Source: Micromonospora halotolerans (GTDB lineage: Bacteria; Actinomycetota; Actinomycetes; Mycobacteriales; Micromonosporaceae). Taken from it: a DNA stretch of 64,000 bases. Positions within the stretch are counted from its first letter, which is position 1. Each line of letters begins with the position of its first letter. The translations under genes were made by a program, and so were the position numbers. The stretch covers positions 620,001-684,000 of the forward strand of contig NZ_CP134876.1 in assembly GCF_032108445.1 (NCBI RefSeq), written 5' to 3'. Shown piece by piece: positions 46,919 to 56,652 of this stretch. Under the pieces are notes generated by a model that saw only the letters and a program-made list of their open reading frames with translations, made no database searches and was not told where the DNA came from.

Positions 46919-47950
46919 TCAGCGGGCCGGCGGCAGGGAGTCCGGCAGCCCGAACGCCGCGACCTGTGCCGCGCCCACGAACGAGGTGATCCCCGCGATC
47001 CGGTCACCCCGCAGCGTCAGCACGTCGACCGACCACGGCAGGTACCGGCCGGTCCCGCCCCGGCGCAGGTAGCCGGCGACCGCGGGCTGGCCGTTCGCGG
47101 CGGCGGGCAGGTGCCGCCAGCTGCCGCAGGGGCCGAGCGGCGCCGACCGAGCGAAGTCCAGCACGGCCGCGACGCCCCGGTACCAGTGCGGCATCGGCGG
47201 CATGGACCAGGTGACGTCCTCGGTGAGCAGGGCGACGAGGGCGTCCGCGTCACCGTTCTCCAGGGCGGTGGCGTAGCCGGTGACCACCTCGCGCAGCCGG
47301 ACGTCGTCCAGCATCCGCAGGGTGCGCTGCTGGGTCGCGGCGGGCACCCGCTCGGCCAGCACCCGGCGGGCCCGGGCGAGGGCCGAGTTCACCGACGTGG
47401 TCGAGGCGCCCAGCATGGCGCCGATCTCCGCGGCGGAGTAGCCGAGGACGTCGAAGAGCAGCAGCGCGGCCCGCTGGTTGCCCGGCAGGTGCTGCACCGC
47501 GGCCACGAAGGCCAGCTCGACCGCCTCACGCTGCTCGTACCGCGCGCCGGGGGCCACCGGGCCGGGCGCGAGGCCGCTGTCCGGGTACGGGCCGAGCCAG
47601 GCGACGTCATGGACCGGGCGGTTGTCGGGCACGGCGCGGTCGCTGGCCGGGCCGAGGTCGACCGGCAACGCCCGGCGGGCCCGGCCGGCGATGGCGTCGA
47701 GGCACACCCGGGTCGTCACGGTGTAGAGCCACGAGCGCAGCGAGCCGTGCCCGGCGAAGGTCGGCAGCCCGCGCCACGCCCGCAGCAGCGCGTCCTGGAG
47801 GGCGTCGTCGGCGTCGTGGACCGACCCGAGCATCCGGTAGCAGTGGGCGTGCAGCTCCCGGCGCAGCGGCGCGACGAGCGCGGTGAAGGCGGCCTCGTCG
47901 ACCGGGGCCCGGTCGGAAGACCCGGCGGCGGCCGGGGAACTGACGCTCAC
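46919..47950 (-). CDS. ECF sigma factor with SnoaL-like C-terminal domain (SigG-like)
   Basis: 343 residues. Sigma region 2 is LHAHCYRMLGSVHDADDALQDALLRAW (about 35-61), and region 4 is HLPGNQRAALLLFDVLGYSAAEIGAMLG (about 165-192) with STTSVNSALARARR. A SnoaL-like domain follows (about 220-335: YATALENGDADALVALLTEDVTWSMPP). The ending ITSFVGAAQVAAFGLP is typical of the SigG/TIGR02960 type rather than ECF41. The attached domain usually controls sigma activity in place of an anti-sigma factor. GTG start assigned from the frame and a CAGAAT eight bases upstream. Divergent from an alpha/beta hydrolase. Confidence 0.85.
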   Translation of the reverse strand: MSVSSPAAAGSSDRAPVDEAAFTALVAPLRRELHAHCYRMLGSVHDADDALQDALLRAWRGLPTFAGHGSLRSWLYTVTTRVCLDAIAGRARRALPVDLGPASDRAVPDNRPVHDVAWLGPYPDSGLAPGPVAPGARYEQREAVELAFVAAVQHLPGNQRAALLLFDVLGYSAAEIGAMLGASTTSVNSALARARRVLAERVPAATQQRTLRMLDDVRLREVVTGYATALENGDADALVALLTEDVTWSMPPMPHWYRGVAAVLDFARSAPLGPCGSWRHLPAAANGQPAVAGYLRRGGTGRYLPWSVDVLTLRGDRIAGITSFVGAAQVAAFGLPDSLPPAR

Positions 47951-48022
47951 GACCGACGATTCTGCCGCAGCACCGGAGTCAGGAAGGTGAACGGCTCGCC
48001 CGTCACGACCCTGGAGGACCCG

Positions 48023-48856
48023 ATGAGCAGCATGTCCACCGCGCCCGTCACCACCGGCACCCTGGCGGTGCCCGACGGGCGGCTGTACTACGAGGTGCGC
48101 GGCCGGGGCCCGCTCGTGGCCCTGGTCGCCGCCCCCATGGACGCCGACGCCTTCGCGCCGCTGGCCGACCTGCTGGCCGCCGAGCACACCGTGCTGACCA
48201 CCGACCCGCGCGGAATCCGCCGCAGCGTCCTGCACGACCCGCACCAGGACTCGACCCCCGAACTGCGCGCCGACGACGTCGCCCGGCTCCTCGCCCACGT
48301 CGACGCCGGTCCGGCCGCCGTGCTCGGGTCCAGCGGCGGCGCGGTGACCGTCCTGGCCCTGGCCCAGGCGGGACCCGCGCTGGCGCACACGGTCGTCGCG
48401 CACGAACCGCCGCTGCTCGGCCTGCTGCCCGACCGCGCGGACCTGCTGGCCCGCGAGGACGACATGATCGCCACCTACCGCGCCGGGGACCGGCTCGGCG
48501 CCGGGCGCAAGTTCCTCGCCAGCGCGAACATCCACCTGCCGGAGGAGGTGGTGCTGGGCATGTTCGGCGGTGAGCCGGACCCGCAGGCGGCGGCCGACGA
48601 GCACTTCCAGTACCTGCACATGATCCGGGGGACCACCCGCTTCCGCCCCGACGTCGACGCCCTGCGCGACGGCCCGACCCGCGTCGTCGTCGGTCTCGGG
48701 GAGCGGTCGACCGGCGAGGTCTGCGACCGCGCCTCCCGGGCGCTCGCGGCGGCGCTGGACACGTCGCCGACGATGTTCCCGGGCGGGCACATCGGCTTCG
48801 CCGAGGACCCGCCGGCCTTCGCCGCCCGGCTGCGCGCGGTGCTCGCCGACGGCTGA
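48023..48856 (+). CDS. Alpha/beta hydrolase
   Basis: 277 residues, serine-hydrolase fold. Nucleophile elbow GSSGGA (about 102), acid in the DVDALRDGPTRVVVGLGERS region, and His near the end in GGHIGFAEDP. The N-terminal beta strand VPDGRLYYEVRGRGPLVALV is typical of esterases/epoxide-hydrolase-like members. CTGGAGG precedes the ATG. It diverges from a SigG-like sigma gene 72 bp away and may be a member of that factor's regulon. Substrate unknown. Confidence 0.87.
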   Translation: MSSMSTAPVTTGTLAVPDGRLYYEVRGRGPLVALVAAPMDADAFAPLADLLAAEHTVLTTDPRGIRRSVLHDPHQDSTPELRADDVARLLAHVDAGPAAVLGSSGGAVTVLALAQAGPALAHTVVAHEPPLLGLLPDRADLLAREDDMIATYRAGDRLGAGRKFLASANIHLPEEVVLGMFGGEPDPQAAADEHFQYLHMIRGTTRFRPDVDALRDGPTRVVVGLGERSTGEVCDRASRALAAALDTSPTMFPGGHIGFAEDPPAFAARLRAVLADG

Positions 48857-48865
48857 GGCAACGAC

Positions 48866-48902
48866 GCGGGGCGCGGCTTCCGGCACCGGAACCGCGCCCC
48901 GC
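48866..48902. terminator. Strong stem-loop terminator
   Basis: 11-bp perfect outer stem GCGGGGCGCGG (48866-48876 with 48892-48902) continued by TTCCGG/CCGGAA and a 2-nt loop, 10 bp after the hydrolase stop. Confidence 0.8.
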
Positions 48903-48960
48903 CGGGTCGGGCTGCGCCGTCTCGCGAACCCGCCGTTGATCAGCGCCGTAACCTCGGGGA

Positions 48961-49371
48961 ATGCGTACACCGCAGGCGACCGGGACGGCGCCGGAGCGGA
49001 CCGATCGCCCGGTCCTCGCCGGTGGGCTGCTGGTCGCCACCGGCCTGGTCGACATGCTGGCCGCGTACGGCATGCTCCGGTCCGGGGTCTTCGTGGTGCT
49101 GGGCGAGGGCGGCATGCACCAGGTCGACCTCACCTTCTGGGCGTGGCTGCAGCTGACGGTCGGGGCCGCGGTCGCGGTCGCCGGGCTGGTGGCGGTCACC
49201 GGCCGGCGGGGCGCCGCCACCGTCGCGATCGGCTGCGCCGCGCTGGCGATCGCCCTGGACCTGCTCATGCTGCCGTACGCGCCGATCCGGTTGCTCATCG
49301 TGGCGGCCGTCGACGCGGCGGCGATCCGGCTGCTGCTCCGGCACCGCCGGATCGCCGGCCGGGCGGGGTGA
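48961..49371 (+). CDS. Small four-helix membrane protein, DUF7144-like
   Basis: 136 residues with four membrane helices (about 19-41, 55-80, 84-103, 105-125). VLAGGLLVATGLVDMLAAYGML and the FWAWLQLTVGAAVAVAGL segment resemble the DUF7144 family of actinobacteria. Function unknown. The ATG lies six bases after TAACCT (48949-48954), another leaderless start. Convergent with the next gene, 9 bp apart. Confidence 0.75.
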   Translation: MRTPQATGTAPERTDRPVLAGGLLVATGLVDMLAAYGMLRSGVFVVLGEGGMHQVDLTFWAWLQLTVGAAVAVAGLVAVTGRRGAATVAIGCAALAIALDLLMLPYAPIRLLIVAAVDAAAIRLLLRHRRIAGRAG

Positions 49372-49380
49372 GGCCGCCGG

Positions 49381-51015
49381 TCAGCGGGGCTCGCAGATCC
49401 GGCCGGTGAAGGCCGGGTCGCCCTCCCGGGCGGCCGCCCACACCGGGTTGAGGGCCAACGGCAGCGGTGGGGCCTGCCAGGCGGCGCCCAGCCGCTGGAA
49501 CAGGCGGTACTCCCGGCGCGGCTCGTCGACCCGGTCGCCGGCGAGGAAGTCGACCAGCCGTTCCTGGGCGAGCCGCTCGCCGATCAGCCCTCCGTGCAGG
49601 GCGGGCATCTGGAACACCGGGATCCGGCTGTACTCGCCGGGCGGCGCCTCCGCCGCGCTGACCGTGGGCAGGAAGGCGATCATGCGGACGCCGGCCACCG
49701 GGCAGAGCGTGCGGTTGCGGTAGAAGGGCGCGTTGACCAGCACCGAGCGGACGAAGGGCTCGTCCGGGGTGCTCTTCACCTCGCGGCCCAGGTTGGCCAG
49801 CCAGAAGATCCCCCGCAGCTCCCAGCCGGCGGCCACGCCCCACCCGCGGTAACCCGGGGGTGGGTAGTAGGCCCGGCCGGGCTGGATGAGCGGGCTGAAC
49901 AGCAGCACCGCCTCCACCGGTAGGGGCTGCGCCCACCGGTCCAGGTAGGTCCGCGCCACCATGGCCCCCTCACTGAACCCGAGCAGGGCGATCGGCCGGC
50001 CGGTCCGGCGGTGCAACTCGTCGATCTGCGCGGCCAGCAGCACCGCGCTGGAGTCGAGGGACTGGTGGGTGTCCTGCGGCCGGTAGGGCAACGGACGCTT
50101 CTGCCGGTCGAGACCCCGGTAGGAGAAGCGCTCCACCCGAGGGTCCGCCGGTTGCCGGCCGTTCCACTGCGAGTCGTGTCCGGCGATGGCGATCACCGCG
50201 TGCGGCACCCGGTCGGGTAGCCGCTCGGTGAGCAGCGGGGGCAGCCACTCCGGCGGTGGACCCGTCGCCAGGCCGACGAGGGACTGCGACCCGACGGCGG
50301 CGGCCATGGTGAGGGCGATGGCCACCGGCGCGACCGGGGCCCGGGCCAGGCGGATCCGGGCCGGCAGCACGGCCGCCGACACGGTGCGCTGCCAGAGCAG
50401 GCCGTTGGCCAGGCCGGCCAGCGCGGCCACCGGGACGCCCCACCAGCCCGACGTGCTGGAGATGACCGCGCCCGCGACGGTGAGCACCACGAAGTTGAGC
50501 ACGGACCAGCCGAGCAGCTCGATGGTGGGCAGGCCGCGCCACCAGTTCCCGACCACGCCGGCGCGCTGGAGGAACGGGGCGAGCACCAGCATCGGGGCGA
50601 GCGAGGCGAACAGGTAGAGCGAGAGCGCGACCGCCGAGAAGGCGACCGAGATGGCGGCCCACGGCGAGATGATGACCAGCGCGAGGGCGGCCACCTCCAG
50701 GTTCCGCCGCAGCAGCCAGCCGAACGGTGGGCGCGCCACCCGCGCGGGCCAGGCCAGCGCGGTCAGCCCGGCGGAGAGCAGCCCGCGGAACACGGTGAGT
50801 ACCACCAGGCCGAGCCCGAAGTTCCACCAGGAGTCGTGGTAGACCAGCAGCCACCGCAGGTCGTGGAACGAGTCGTAGGGCCAGACCGCGGTCACCTGGG
50901 GCGCCAGCCCCCGGGCGCCGTGGAAGCCGATGCCCACCACCACCGTTTCCTGCAGAACCGGCGGCAGCACGGCGAGCGCCAGCAGCAACGCGGTCCGGTT
51001 CCGGACTGCTTCCAC
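49381..51015 (-). CDS. Membrane protein with C-terminal alpha/beta-hydrolase domain
   Basis: 544 residues. Six or so helices fill about 8-250; the C-terminal half (about 265-500) is an alpha/beta-hydrolase-like domain with the nucleophile elbow LLGFSEGAMVARTYL (about 345) and HGGLIGERLAQERLV near the end as a possible His site. Cutinase/lipase-like chemistry on the outer face of the membrane is possible. The GTG start has no clear ribosome site. Not in an operon. I know no characterised relative. Confidence 0.75.
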   Translation of the reverse strand: MEAVRNRTALLLALAVLPPVLQETVVVGIGFHGARGLAPQVTAVWPYDSFHDLRWLLVYHDSWWNFGLGLVVLTVFRGLLSAGLTALAWPARVARPPFGWLLRRNLEVAALALVIISPWAAISVAFSAVALSLYLFASLAPMLVLAPFLQRAGVVGNWWRGLPTIELLGWSVLNFVVLTVAGAVISSTSGWWGVPVAALAGLANGLLWQRTVSAAVLPARIRLARAPVAPVAIALTMAAAVGSQSLVGLATGPPPEWLPPLLTERLPDRVPHAVIAIAGHDSQWNGRQPADPRVERFSYRGLDRQKRPLPYRPQDTHQSLDSSAVLLAAQIDELHRRTGRPIALLGFSEGAMVARTYLDRWAQPLPVEAVLLFSPLIQPGRAYYPPPGYRGWGVAAGWELRGIFWLANLGREVKSTPDEPFVRSVLVNAPFYRNRTLCPVAGVRMIAFLPTVSAAEAPPGEYSRIPVFQMPALHGGLIGERLAQERLVDFLAGDRVDEPRREYRLFQRLGAAWQAPPLPLALNPVWAAAREGDPAFTGRICEPR

Positions 51016-51251
51016 CGCCGCTCCTCGTGCCTTCCGTCCTCCGGCCCCTTGCAGGATCCCCCGGGAGACGACCCGGTGGTGCCGGAATGGCCGACCGGGG
51101 CGTACGGAGAGTCAGCGGGTGGCGTCTCTGCGCACGGTCGGCGGACCGGCGAGGTGGCGTCCGCCGCGTCGCGTGGCAACCTGTCGCATCCCTCGGGCAG
51201 GATGCACGACGTGCGCCGCGAACGGGACGACCAGCCGACCGGAGACCGCCG

Positions 51252-53000
51252 ATGACCGACGACCTGCTCGACGGCCCCGGCGACGGGGTCGGCCGGGTGC
51301 TCGGCACCGCCGACGCCACCCCGCTCACCTTCTGGACGGCGGTCGCCCCGGGCAGCTACCTCCAGCTCGACGACGTCGTGGTGACCCGCCGCGAGCTGCC
51401 CGACCGGGAGCCGGTCACCATCGCCGGGGTCGTCACCCAGGTCCGCGCCCGCCACGAGGGCGCGCAGTTCGACTCCGACGTGTTCGCCATCGCCGACGGC
51501 ACCCTGCCGGCCCAGGTCCAGGAGGCCGCCGAGATCACCACCACCCGCGTCGACCCCGAGTTCTACGTGCCGCCCACCCCGGGCGCCGTGGTGCACCGGG
51601 CCGAGGGCGACGCGCGGGCCCGGGCGCTGCACTTCGACCGGATGGAGCGGCGCATCCCGATGGGCATGGGTCGCGACGGTGTGCCGGTCTACCTCAACGC
51701 CGACTTCCTCGACGGCACCCGGGGCGCGCACGTGTCCATCTCCGGCATCTCCGGCGTGGCCACCAAGACCAGCTTCGCCACCTTCCTGCTCTACTCGGTC
51801 TTCCGCTCCGGCGTGCTCGGCGGCGACGCGGTCAACGCCAAGGCGCTGATCTTCAACGTCAAGGGCGAGGACCTGCTCTTCCTCGACCACCCCAACACCC
51901 GGCTCGACGACGCCACCCGGGCCGGCTACGCGAAGCTCGGGCTCGACGCGGGCGCCTTCCCCGACGTCCGGGTCTACGCGCCGCCCCGGGTCGGCGACTC
52001 CTCCGGCACGCCGGACGTGAGCAGCCGGCTCACCGGGGTGGACAGCTTCTACTGGACGCTGAGCGAGTTCTGCGCCGACCGCCTGCTGCCCTACGTCTTC
52101 GCCGACGCCGACGACGAGCGCCAGCAGTACACGATGGTGGTGCACTCGGTCGCCGCCCACCTGGCCCGATACGCCCAGCCGGCCGACGGCGGGGTGAGCA
52201 TCGACGGGGTGCGGCTGGGGTCCTACGCCGACCTGGTCGACCACGTCGTCGGGCAGCTCAACGACGACGAGACCCGCAGCGAGTGGGCGGGCAGCGCGGT
52301 GGGCCTCGGCACGGTCAACGCGTTCGCGCGTCGGCTGATCGGCAGCAAGAAGGACCTCGCCCGGCTCATCCGGGGCGACCTCGCCACCCGCCGGCCGCAC
52401 TCGATCAACACGGCCGAGTCCGCCCAGGTCACCGTGGTCGACCTGCACAACCTCCCGGACCGGGCGCAGCGCTTCGTGGTCGGCGTGACGCTCAAGAGCG
52501 AGTTCGAGCGCAAGGAGAAGGCGGGCACCGCGAAGCCGCTGCTCTTCGTGGTCCTCGACGAGCTCAACAAGTACGCGCCCCGGGAGGGCTCCTCCCCGAT
52601 CAAGGAGGTGCTGCTCGACATCGCCGAGCGGGGCCGCTCGCTCGGGGTGATCCTGGTCGGCGCCCAGCAGACCGCCAGCGAGGTGGAACGGCGGATCGTC
52701 ACCAACTCGGCGGTCCGGGTGGTCGGGCGGCTCGACCCGGCCGAGGCGTCCCGACCGGAATACGGCTTCCTCCCGCCCGCCCAGCGCCAGCGGGCGCTGC
52801 TGGCCAAGCCGGGCACCATGTTCGTCAACCAGCCCGACATCCCGGTCCCGCTCTGCCTGGAGTTCCCCTTCCCGGCCTGGGCCACCCGGGTCTCCGAGGC
52901 CGGCCGGGCGCCCTCGGAGACGCTGCGCTCGATCACCCAGGCGGCCGACCCGTTCGCGGTGGTCGGCTCCGGGACCTCCGACGACGACATCCCGTTCTAG
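51252..53000 (+). CDS. HerA-like hexameric ATPase
   Basis: 582 residues of the HerA/FtsK clade. An N-terminal beta-barrel (HAS-barrel-like, about 25-130) has VTIAGVVTQVRARHEGAQFDSD. A RecA-like motor follows with Walker A SGISGVATKTS (about 160), Walker B LLFVVLDELNKYA (about 430), sensor/arginine region GVILVGAQQTASEVERRI, and C-terminal EASRPEYGFLPPAQR. In archaea HerA drives DNA for the NurA nuclease during end resection by Mre11-Rad50. Here the next genes are exactly sbcD (Mre11), sbcC (Rad50) and a NurA-like protein, so the same machine is indicated. The ATG at 51252 follows CGGAGA. Confidence 0.88.
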   Translation: MTDDLLDGPGDGVGRVLGTADATPLTFWTAVAPGSYLQLDDVVVTRRELPDREPVTIAGVVTQVRARHEGAQFDSDVFAIADGTLPAQVQEAAEITTTRVDPEFYVPPTPGAVVHRAEGDARARALHFDRMERRIPMGMGRDGVPVYLNADFLDGTRGAHVSISGISGVATKTSFATFLLYSVFRSGVLGGDAVNAKALIFNVKGEDLLFLDHPNTRLDDATRAGYAKLGLDAGAFPDVRVYAPPRVGDSSGTPDVSSRLTGVDSFYWTLSEFCADRLLPYVFADADDERQQYTMVVHSVAAHLARYAQPADGGVSIDGVRLGSYADLVDHVVGQLNDDETRSEWAGSAVGLGTVNAFARRLIGSKKDLARLIRGDLATRRPHSINTAESAQVTVVDLHNLPDRAQRFVVGVTLKSEFERKEKAGTAKPLLFVVLDELNKYAPREGSSPIKEVLLDIAERGRSLGVILVGAQQTASEVERRIVTNSAVRVVGRLDPAEASRPEYGFLPPAQRQRALLAKPGTMFVNQPDIPVPLCLEFPFPAWATRVSEAGRAPSETLRSITQAADPFAVVGSGTSDDDIPF

Positions 53001-53010
53001 AGGGCTGACC

Positions 53011-54159
53011 ATGAAGATCCTGCACACCTCCGACTGGCACGTCGGCAAGGTCCTCAAGGGGCAGTCCCGGGCCGAGGAGCACAAGCAGGTCCTCGCCCAG
53101 GTGATCGAGATCGCCCGGGTCGAGCGGCCCGACCTGGTGATCGTGGCCGGCGACCTCTACGACACGGCGGCGCCCACCCCGGAGGCGACCCGGCTGGTCA
53201 CCCGGGCGCTGACCGCGCTGCGCCGCACCGGCGCGGACGTGGTGGCGATCGGCGGCAACCACGACAACGGCGCGGCGCTCGACGCGCTGCGCCCCTGGGC
53301 CGAGGCCGCCGGGATCACGCTGCGGGGCAGCGTCCGGGAAAACCCGGCCGAGCACGTCATCGACGGCGCCACCCGCGACGGCGAGCGCTGGCAGGTCGCC
53401 GCGCTGCCCTTCCTCTCCCAGCGCTACGCCGTCCGCGCCGTGGAGATGTACGACCTGACCCCCGCCGAGGCCAACCAGACCTACGCCGACCACCTCGGGC
53501 GGGTGCTCGCCCGGCTGGCCGAGGGGTTCACCGAGCCGGACCGGGTGCACCTGGTCACCGCCCACCTCACCGTGGTCGGTGCGAGCACCGGCGGTGGCGA
53601 GCGGGACGCGCACACGGTGCTCGGCTACGCGGTGCCGGCGACCGTGTTCCCCGGCAACGCGCACTACGTGGCGCTGGGCCACCTGCACCGCTCGCAGCGG
53701 GTGATCGGCCCCTGCCCGGTCCGCTACAGCGGCAGCCCGCTCGCCGTCGACTTCGGCGAGCAGGAGAACGTCGCGTCGGTGACGATCGTCGAGGTGACCG
53801 CGACGACCGCCGCGCAGATCCGGGAGGTGCCGGTGCCCGGCGCCGTCCCGCTGCGCACGGTCCGCGGCACCCTGGCCCAGCTCGCCGAGATCGACGCGCC
53901 CGACGGCTGGCTGCGGGTCTACGTCCGCGAGCAGCCCCGCGCCGGGCTGCGGGAGGAGGTGCAGGAGCTGCTCCCCCGGGCGCTGGAGATCCGGATCGAC
54001 CCGGAGCTGGTGCCCGCACCGGGCAGCGGCACCCGCACCGCCCAGCGGGCCGGGCGCTCGCCGCGCGAGCTGTTCGCCGACTACCTGGGCAGCCGGGGCC
54101 ACGCCGACGAGGATGTCCGGCACCTCTTCGACGAGCTGCTCGAGGAGATTGATCACTGA
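53011..54159 (+). CDS. sbcD: Exonuclease SbcCD subunit D (Mre11 homologue)
   Basis: 382 residues, metallophosphoesterase nuclease. All five motifs are present: HTSDWHVGK (about 5-13), VAGDLYD (about 46-52), GGNHD (about 84), VTAHL (about 186) and ALGHLH (about 219). The N-terminal 270 residues are catalytic; the C-terminal part holds the capping and SbcC-binding regions (RSPRELFADYL, then DEDVRHLFDELLEEI). 10 bp after the HerA-like gene and overlapping sbcC by one base. Cuts hairpins and protein-blocked ends together with SbcC. Confidence 0.96.
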   Translation: MKILHTSDWHVGKVLKGQSRAEEHKQVLAQVIEIARVERPDLVIVAGDLYDTAAPTPEATRLVTRALTALRRTGADVVAIGGNHDNGAALDALRPWAEAAGITLRGSVRENPAEHVIDGATRDGERWQVAALPFLSQRYAVRAVEMYDLTPAEANQTYADHLGRVLARLAEGFTEPDRVHLVTAHLTVVGASTGGGERDAHTVLGYAVPATVFPGNAHYVALGHLHRSQRVIGPCPVRYSGSPLAVDFGEQENVASVTIVEVTATTAAQIREVPVPGAVPLRTVRGTLAQLAEIDAPDGWLRVYVREQPRAGLREEVQELLPRALEIRIDPELVPAPGSGTRTAQRAGRSPRELFADYLGSRGHADEDVRHLFDELLEEIDH

Positions 54160-56633
54160 TGCGGCCGATGCGGCTGGACATGGCGGGCTTCACCGTCTTC
54201 CGCGAGGAGACCACCGTCGACTTCACCGACGCGGATTTCTTCGCGCTGGTCGGGCCGACCGGCTCGGGCAAGTCGACGGTGCTCGACGCGATCTGCTTCG
54301 CCCTCTACGGCACGGTCCCCCGCTGGGGCGGCACGCGTGGTCTGGCCAACGCCCTGGCCCCGTCCGCCACCGAGGCGCGGGTGCGGCTGGTCTTCGAGTC
54401 CGCCGGCGACCGGTACGTGGCCACCCGGGTGGTCCGCCGGGACGGGCGGGGCACGGTGAAGACGGCCAACGCCGGGCTCCAGCTCATGCCGCCCGGGTTC
54501 GACGTCACCAAGCTCGACACCGGGCTCAGCCCGGAGGACCTCGGCGAGGTGGTGGCCGGCACCCCGGCCGAGATGGAGCAGGCGGTGCTCGATGCGGTCG
54601 GGCTGCCGTACGAGCAGTTCACCAGTTGCGTGGTGCTGCCGCAGGGGCAGTTCGCCGACTTCCTCCACGCCAAGCCGGCCACCCGGCAGCAGATCCTCGT
54701 CAACCTCCTCGGTCTGGGCATCTACGAGGAGGTGCAGAAGAAGGCCACCGAGCGCGCCGGGCAGGCCGAGGCGAAGCTGGAGGCGGTCGACAAGGTGCTC
54801 GGCGGGCTCGCCGACGTCGACGACGGGAGCCTGGCCGCCGCCCGGGAGCGGGTCGACCGGATGCGGGAGCTGGCCGGGGCGGTCGCGGCGGCCGTACCGG
54901 AGCTGGAGCGGGTGCGGGCGACGGCGCGCGAGCAGGCGGCGGCGCTCGCGGCGCTCGACGCCGAGCTGACCGTGCTGGCCGGGGTCCGGCCGCCGGACGG
55001 GATCGCCGAGCTGGCCCGGGCGGTGTCCGCCGCGCGGGCGGCCGCCGACGAGGCGGCCGCCGCCGTCGGGCTGGCCGAGGAGCGCGAGGAGAAGCTGCGC
55101 GGCGAGCTGACCGCGGCCGGCGACGAGAGTGCGCTGCGTCTCCAGCTGAAGGCCCATGCCGACCGGGAGCGGCTGACCGGCGAGACGGCCGCGGTCCGCG
55201 CGGCGGTGGACGCGGCGCAGGCCGAGCACGACGCGGCGGCCGGGGCGCTCGCCGCGGCCCGGGCCGAGGCCGAGCGGGCCGAGGCGCAGCTGGAGGCGGC
55301 GTTCCGGGCGCACGAGGAGGCGAAGGCCGTCGACCAGGCGGTGGCGCTGCGGGCGCACCTGGTCGACGGCGCGCCCTGCCCGGTCTGTGAGCAGCCGGTC
55401 GCGCGGGTGCCGGCCGTGCCGAAGGGGTCGGCGGTGACCCGGGCGCTCGCGGCCGGCAAGGCGGCCCGGGCGGCCAGCGAGGCCGCCAAGCGGGTGGTGC
55501 AGGAGCGCGACGCGGCCGCCCGCGAGCTGGACCGGGTGCTGCTGCGCGCCCGGGCCGAGCACGACCAGCTGGGGGCCCGGCTGGCCGAGCTGGACGGCCA
55601 GCTCGCCGGCGCCGCCACCCCGGAGGCGCTGCGCGGCGCCCTGGCCGAGCACGCCCGGTTGCGCCGGGCGCTGGAGGAGGCGGCGGGTGCGGTCCGCGCG
55701 GGCCGCGACGCCGCGCGCCGGGCCCGCAGCTCGCTCGACGGGGCGCAGGAGCGGCTGCGCCGGGCCTGGCGCGACTTCGACACGGTCCGCGACGGGCTGG
55801 CCCGGTTCGGCCCGCCGGCGGCGGACCGCGACGACGTGGCCGCCGCCTGGGGTGTCCTCGCCGAGTGGGCCGGCGAGCAGGCCGGCCGGCGGCGCGGCGA
55901 CCGGGACGGGCTGGCCGCCGCCGTCGACGCCGCCGAGGCGGCGGCGGGCGAGGTCGCGGAGCGGATCGGCGGGCTCTTCGACGCCGCCGGGCTGCCCGCC
56001 CCGCGGGACGCGCAGCGCGACGCCGCGGTGGCGGTGGAGCGGGCCGAGGCGGAGCTGCGCCGGCTGGAGGAGCGCCGCGAGCAGGCCGCCGAGCTGCGCG
56101 AGCAGCGGGCCGGCCACGAGCGGGAGGCCCGGGTGGCCCGCGCCCTCGCCGGGCACCTACGGGCCAACAACTTCGAGCGCTGGCTGCTGGCCGAGGCGCT
56201 GGACCTGCTGGTCGACGGCGCCTCGCGGATCCTGCGCGAGCTCTCCGGCGGCCAGTACGACCTGGTGCACGACAAGGGCGAGTTCTTCGTGGTCGACCAC
56301 CACGACGCCGGGCTGCGGCGCGGGGTGCGCACGCTCTCCGGCGGGGAGACCTTCCAGGCGTCGCTGGCGCTGGCGCTGGCCCTCTCCGAGCAGCTCGCCG
56401 GGATGTCCACGAGCGCGGCCAGCCTGGAGTCGATCGTCCTGGACGAGGGCTTCGGCACGCTGGACGCGGCGACCCTCGACACGGTGGCGGCCACTCTGGA
56501 GAACCTGGCCGCCCGGGGCGACCGGATGGTCGGCGTGGTCACCCACGTGCCGGCGCTCGCCGAGCGGATCCCGGTCCGCTTCGAGGTCCGCAAGGACGCC
56601 CGCACGGCCCGCGTCGAACGCACCGGCCTGTGA
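54159..56633 (+). CDS. sbcC: Exonuclease SbcCD subunit C (Rad50 homologue)
   Basis: 824 residues, shorter than the E. coli protein (about 1050). Walker A GPTGSGKST (about 33); Q-loop region PQGQFADFLHAKPATRQQIL; Ala/Glu/Arg-rich coiled coils on both sides of a zinc hook CPVCEQ with Cys407 and Cys410; ABC signature TLSGGETFQASLALALALSE (about 725); Walker B VLDEGFGTLD (about 762). The coils are short, about 200 residues each. The start ATG shares its A with the sbcD stop, so subunits are co-translated. Confidence 0.96.
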   Translation: MRPMRLDMAGFTVFREETTVDFTDADFFALVGPTGSGKSTVLDAICFALYGTVPRWGGTRGLANALAPSATEARVRLVFESAGDRYVATRVVRRDGRGTVKTANAGLQLMPPGFDVTKLDTGLSPEDLGEVVAGTPAEMEQAVLDAVGLPYEQFTSCVVLPQGQFADFLHAKPATRQQILVNLLGLGIYEEVQKKATERAGQAEAKLEAVDKVLGGLADVDDGSLAAARERVDRMRELAGAVAAAVPELERVRATAREQAAALAALDAELTVLAGVRPPDGIAELARAVSAARAAADEAAAAVGLAEEREEKLRGELTAAGDESALRLQLKAHADRERLTGETAAVRAAVDAAQAEHDAAAGALAAARAEAERAEAQLEAAFRAHEEAKAVDQAVALRAHLVDGAPCPVCEQPVARVPAVPKGSAVTRALAAGKAARAASEAAKRVVQERDAAARELDRVLLRARAEHDQLGARLAELDGQLAGAATPEALRGALAEHARLRRALEEAAGAVRAGRDAARRARSSLDGAQERLRRAWRDFDTVRDGLARFGPPAADRDDVAAAWGVLAEWAGEQAGRRRGDRDGLAAAVDAAEAAAGEVAERIGGLFDAAGLPAPRDAQRDAAVAVERAEAELRRLEERREQAAELREQRAGHEREARVARALAGHLRANNFERWLLAEALDLLVDGASRILRELSGGQYDLVHDKGEFFVVDHHDAGLRRGVRTLSGGETFQASLALALALSEQLAGMSTSAASLESIVLDEGFGTLDAATLDTVAATLENLAARGDRMVGVVTHVPALAERIPVRFEVRKDARTARVERTGL

Positions 56634-56652
56634 GCGCGGGAAGGGCGGCCCG

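Noticed and set aside
53567-56623. Several long antisense frames opposite sbcC
   Set aside because: Ser/Arg- or Ala/Gly-rich translations typical of shadows of Ala/Glu/Arg-rich coiled coils.
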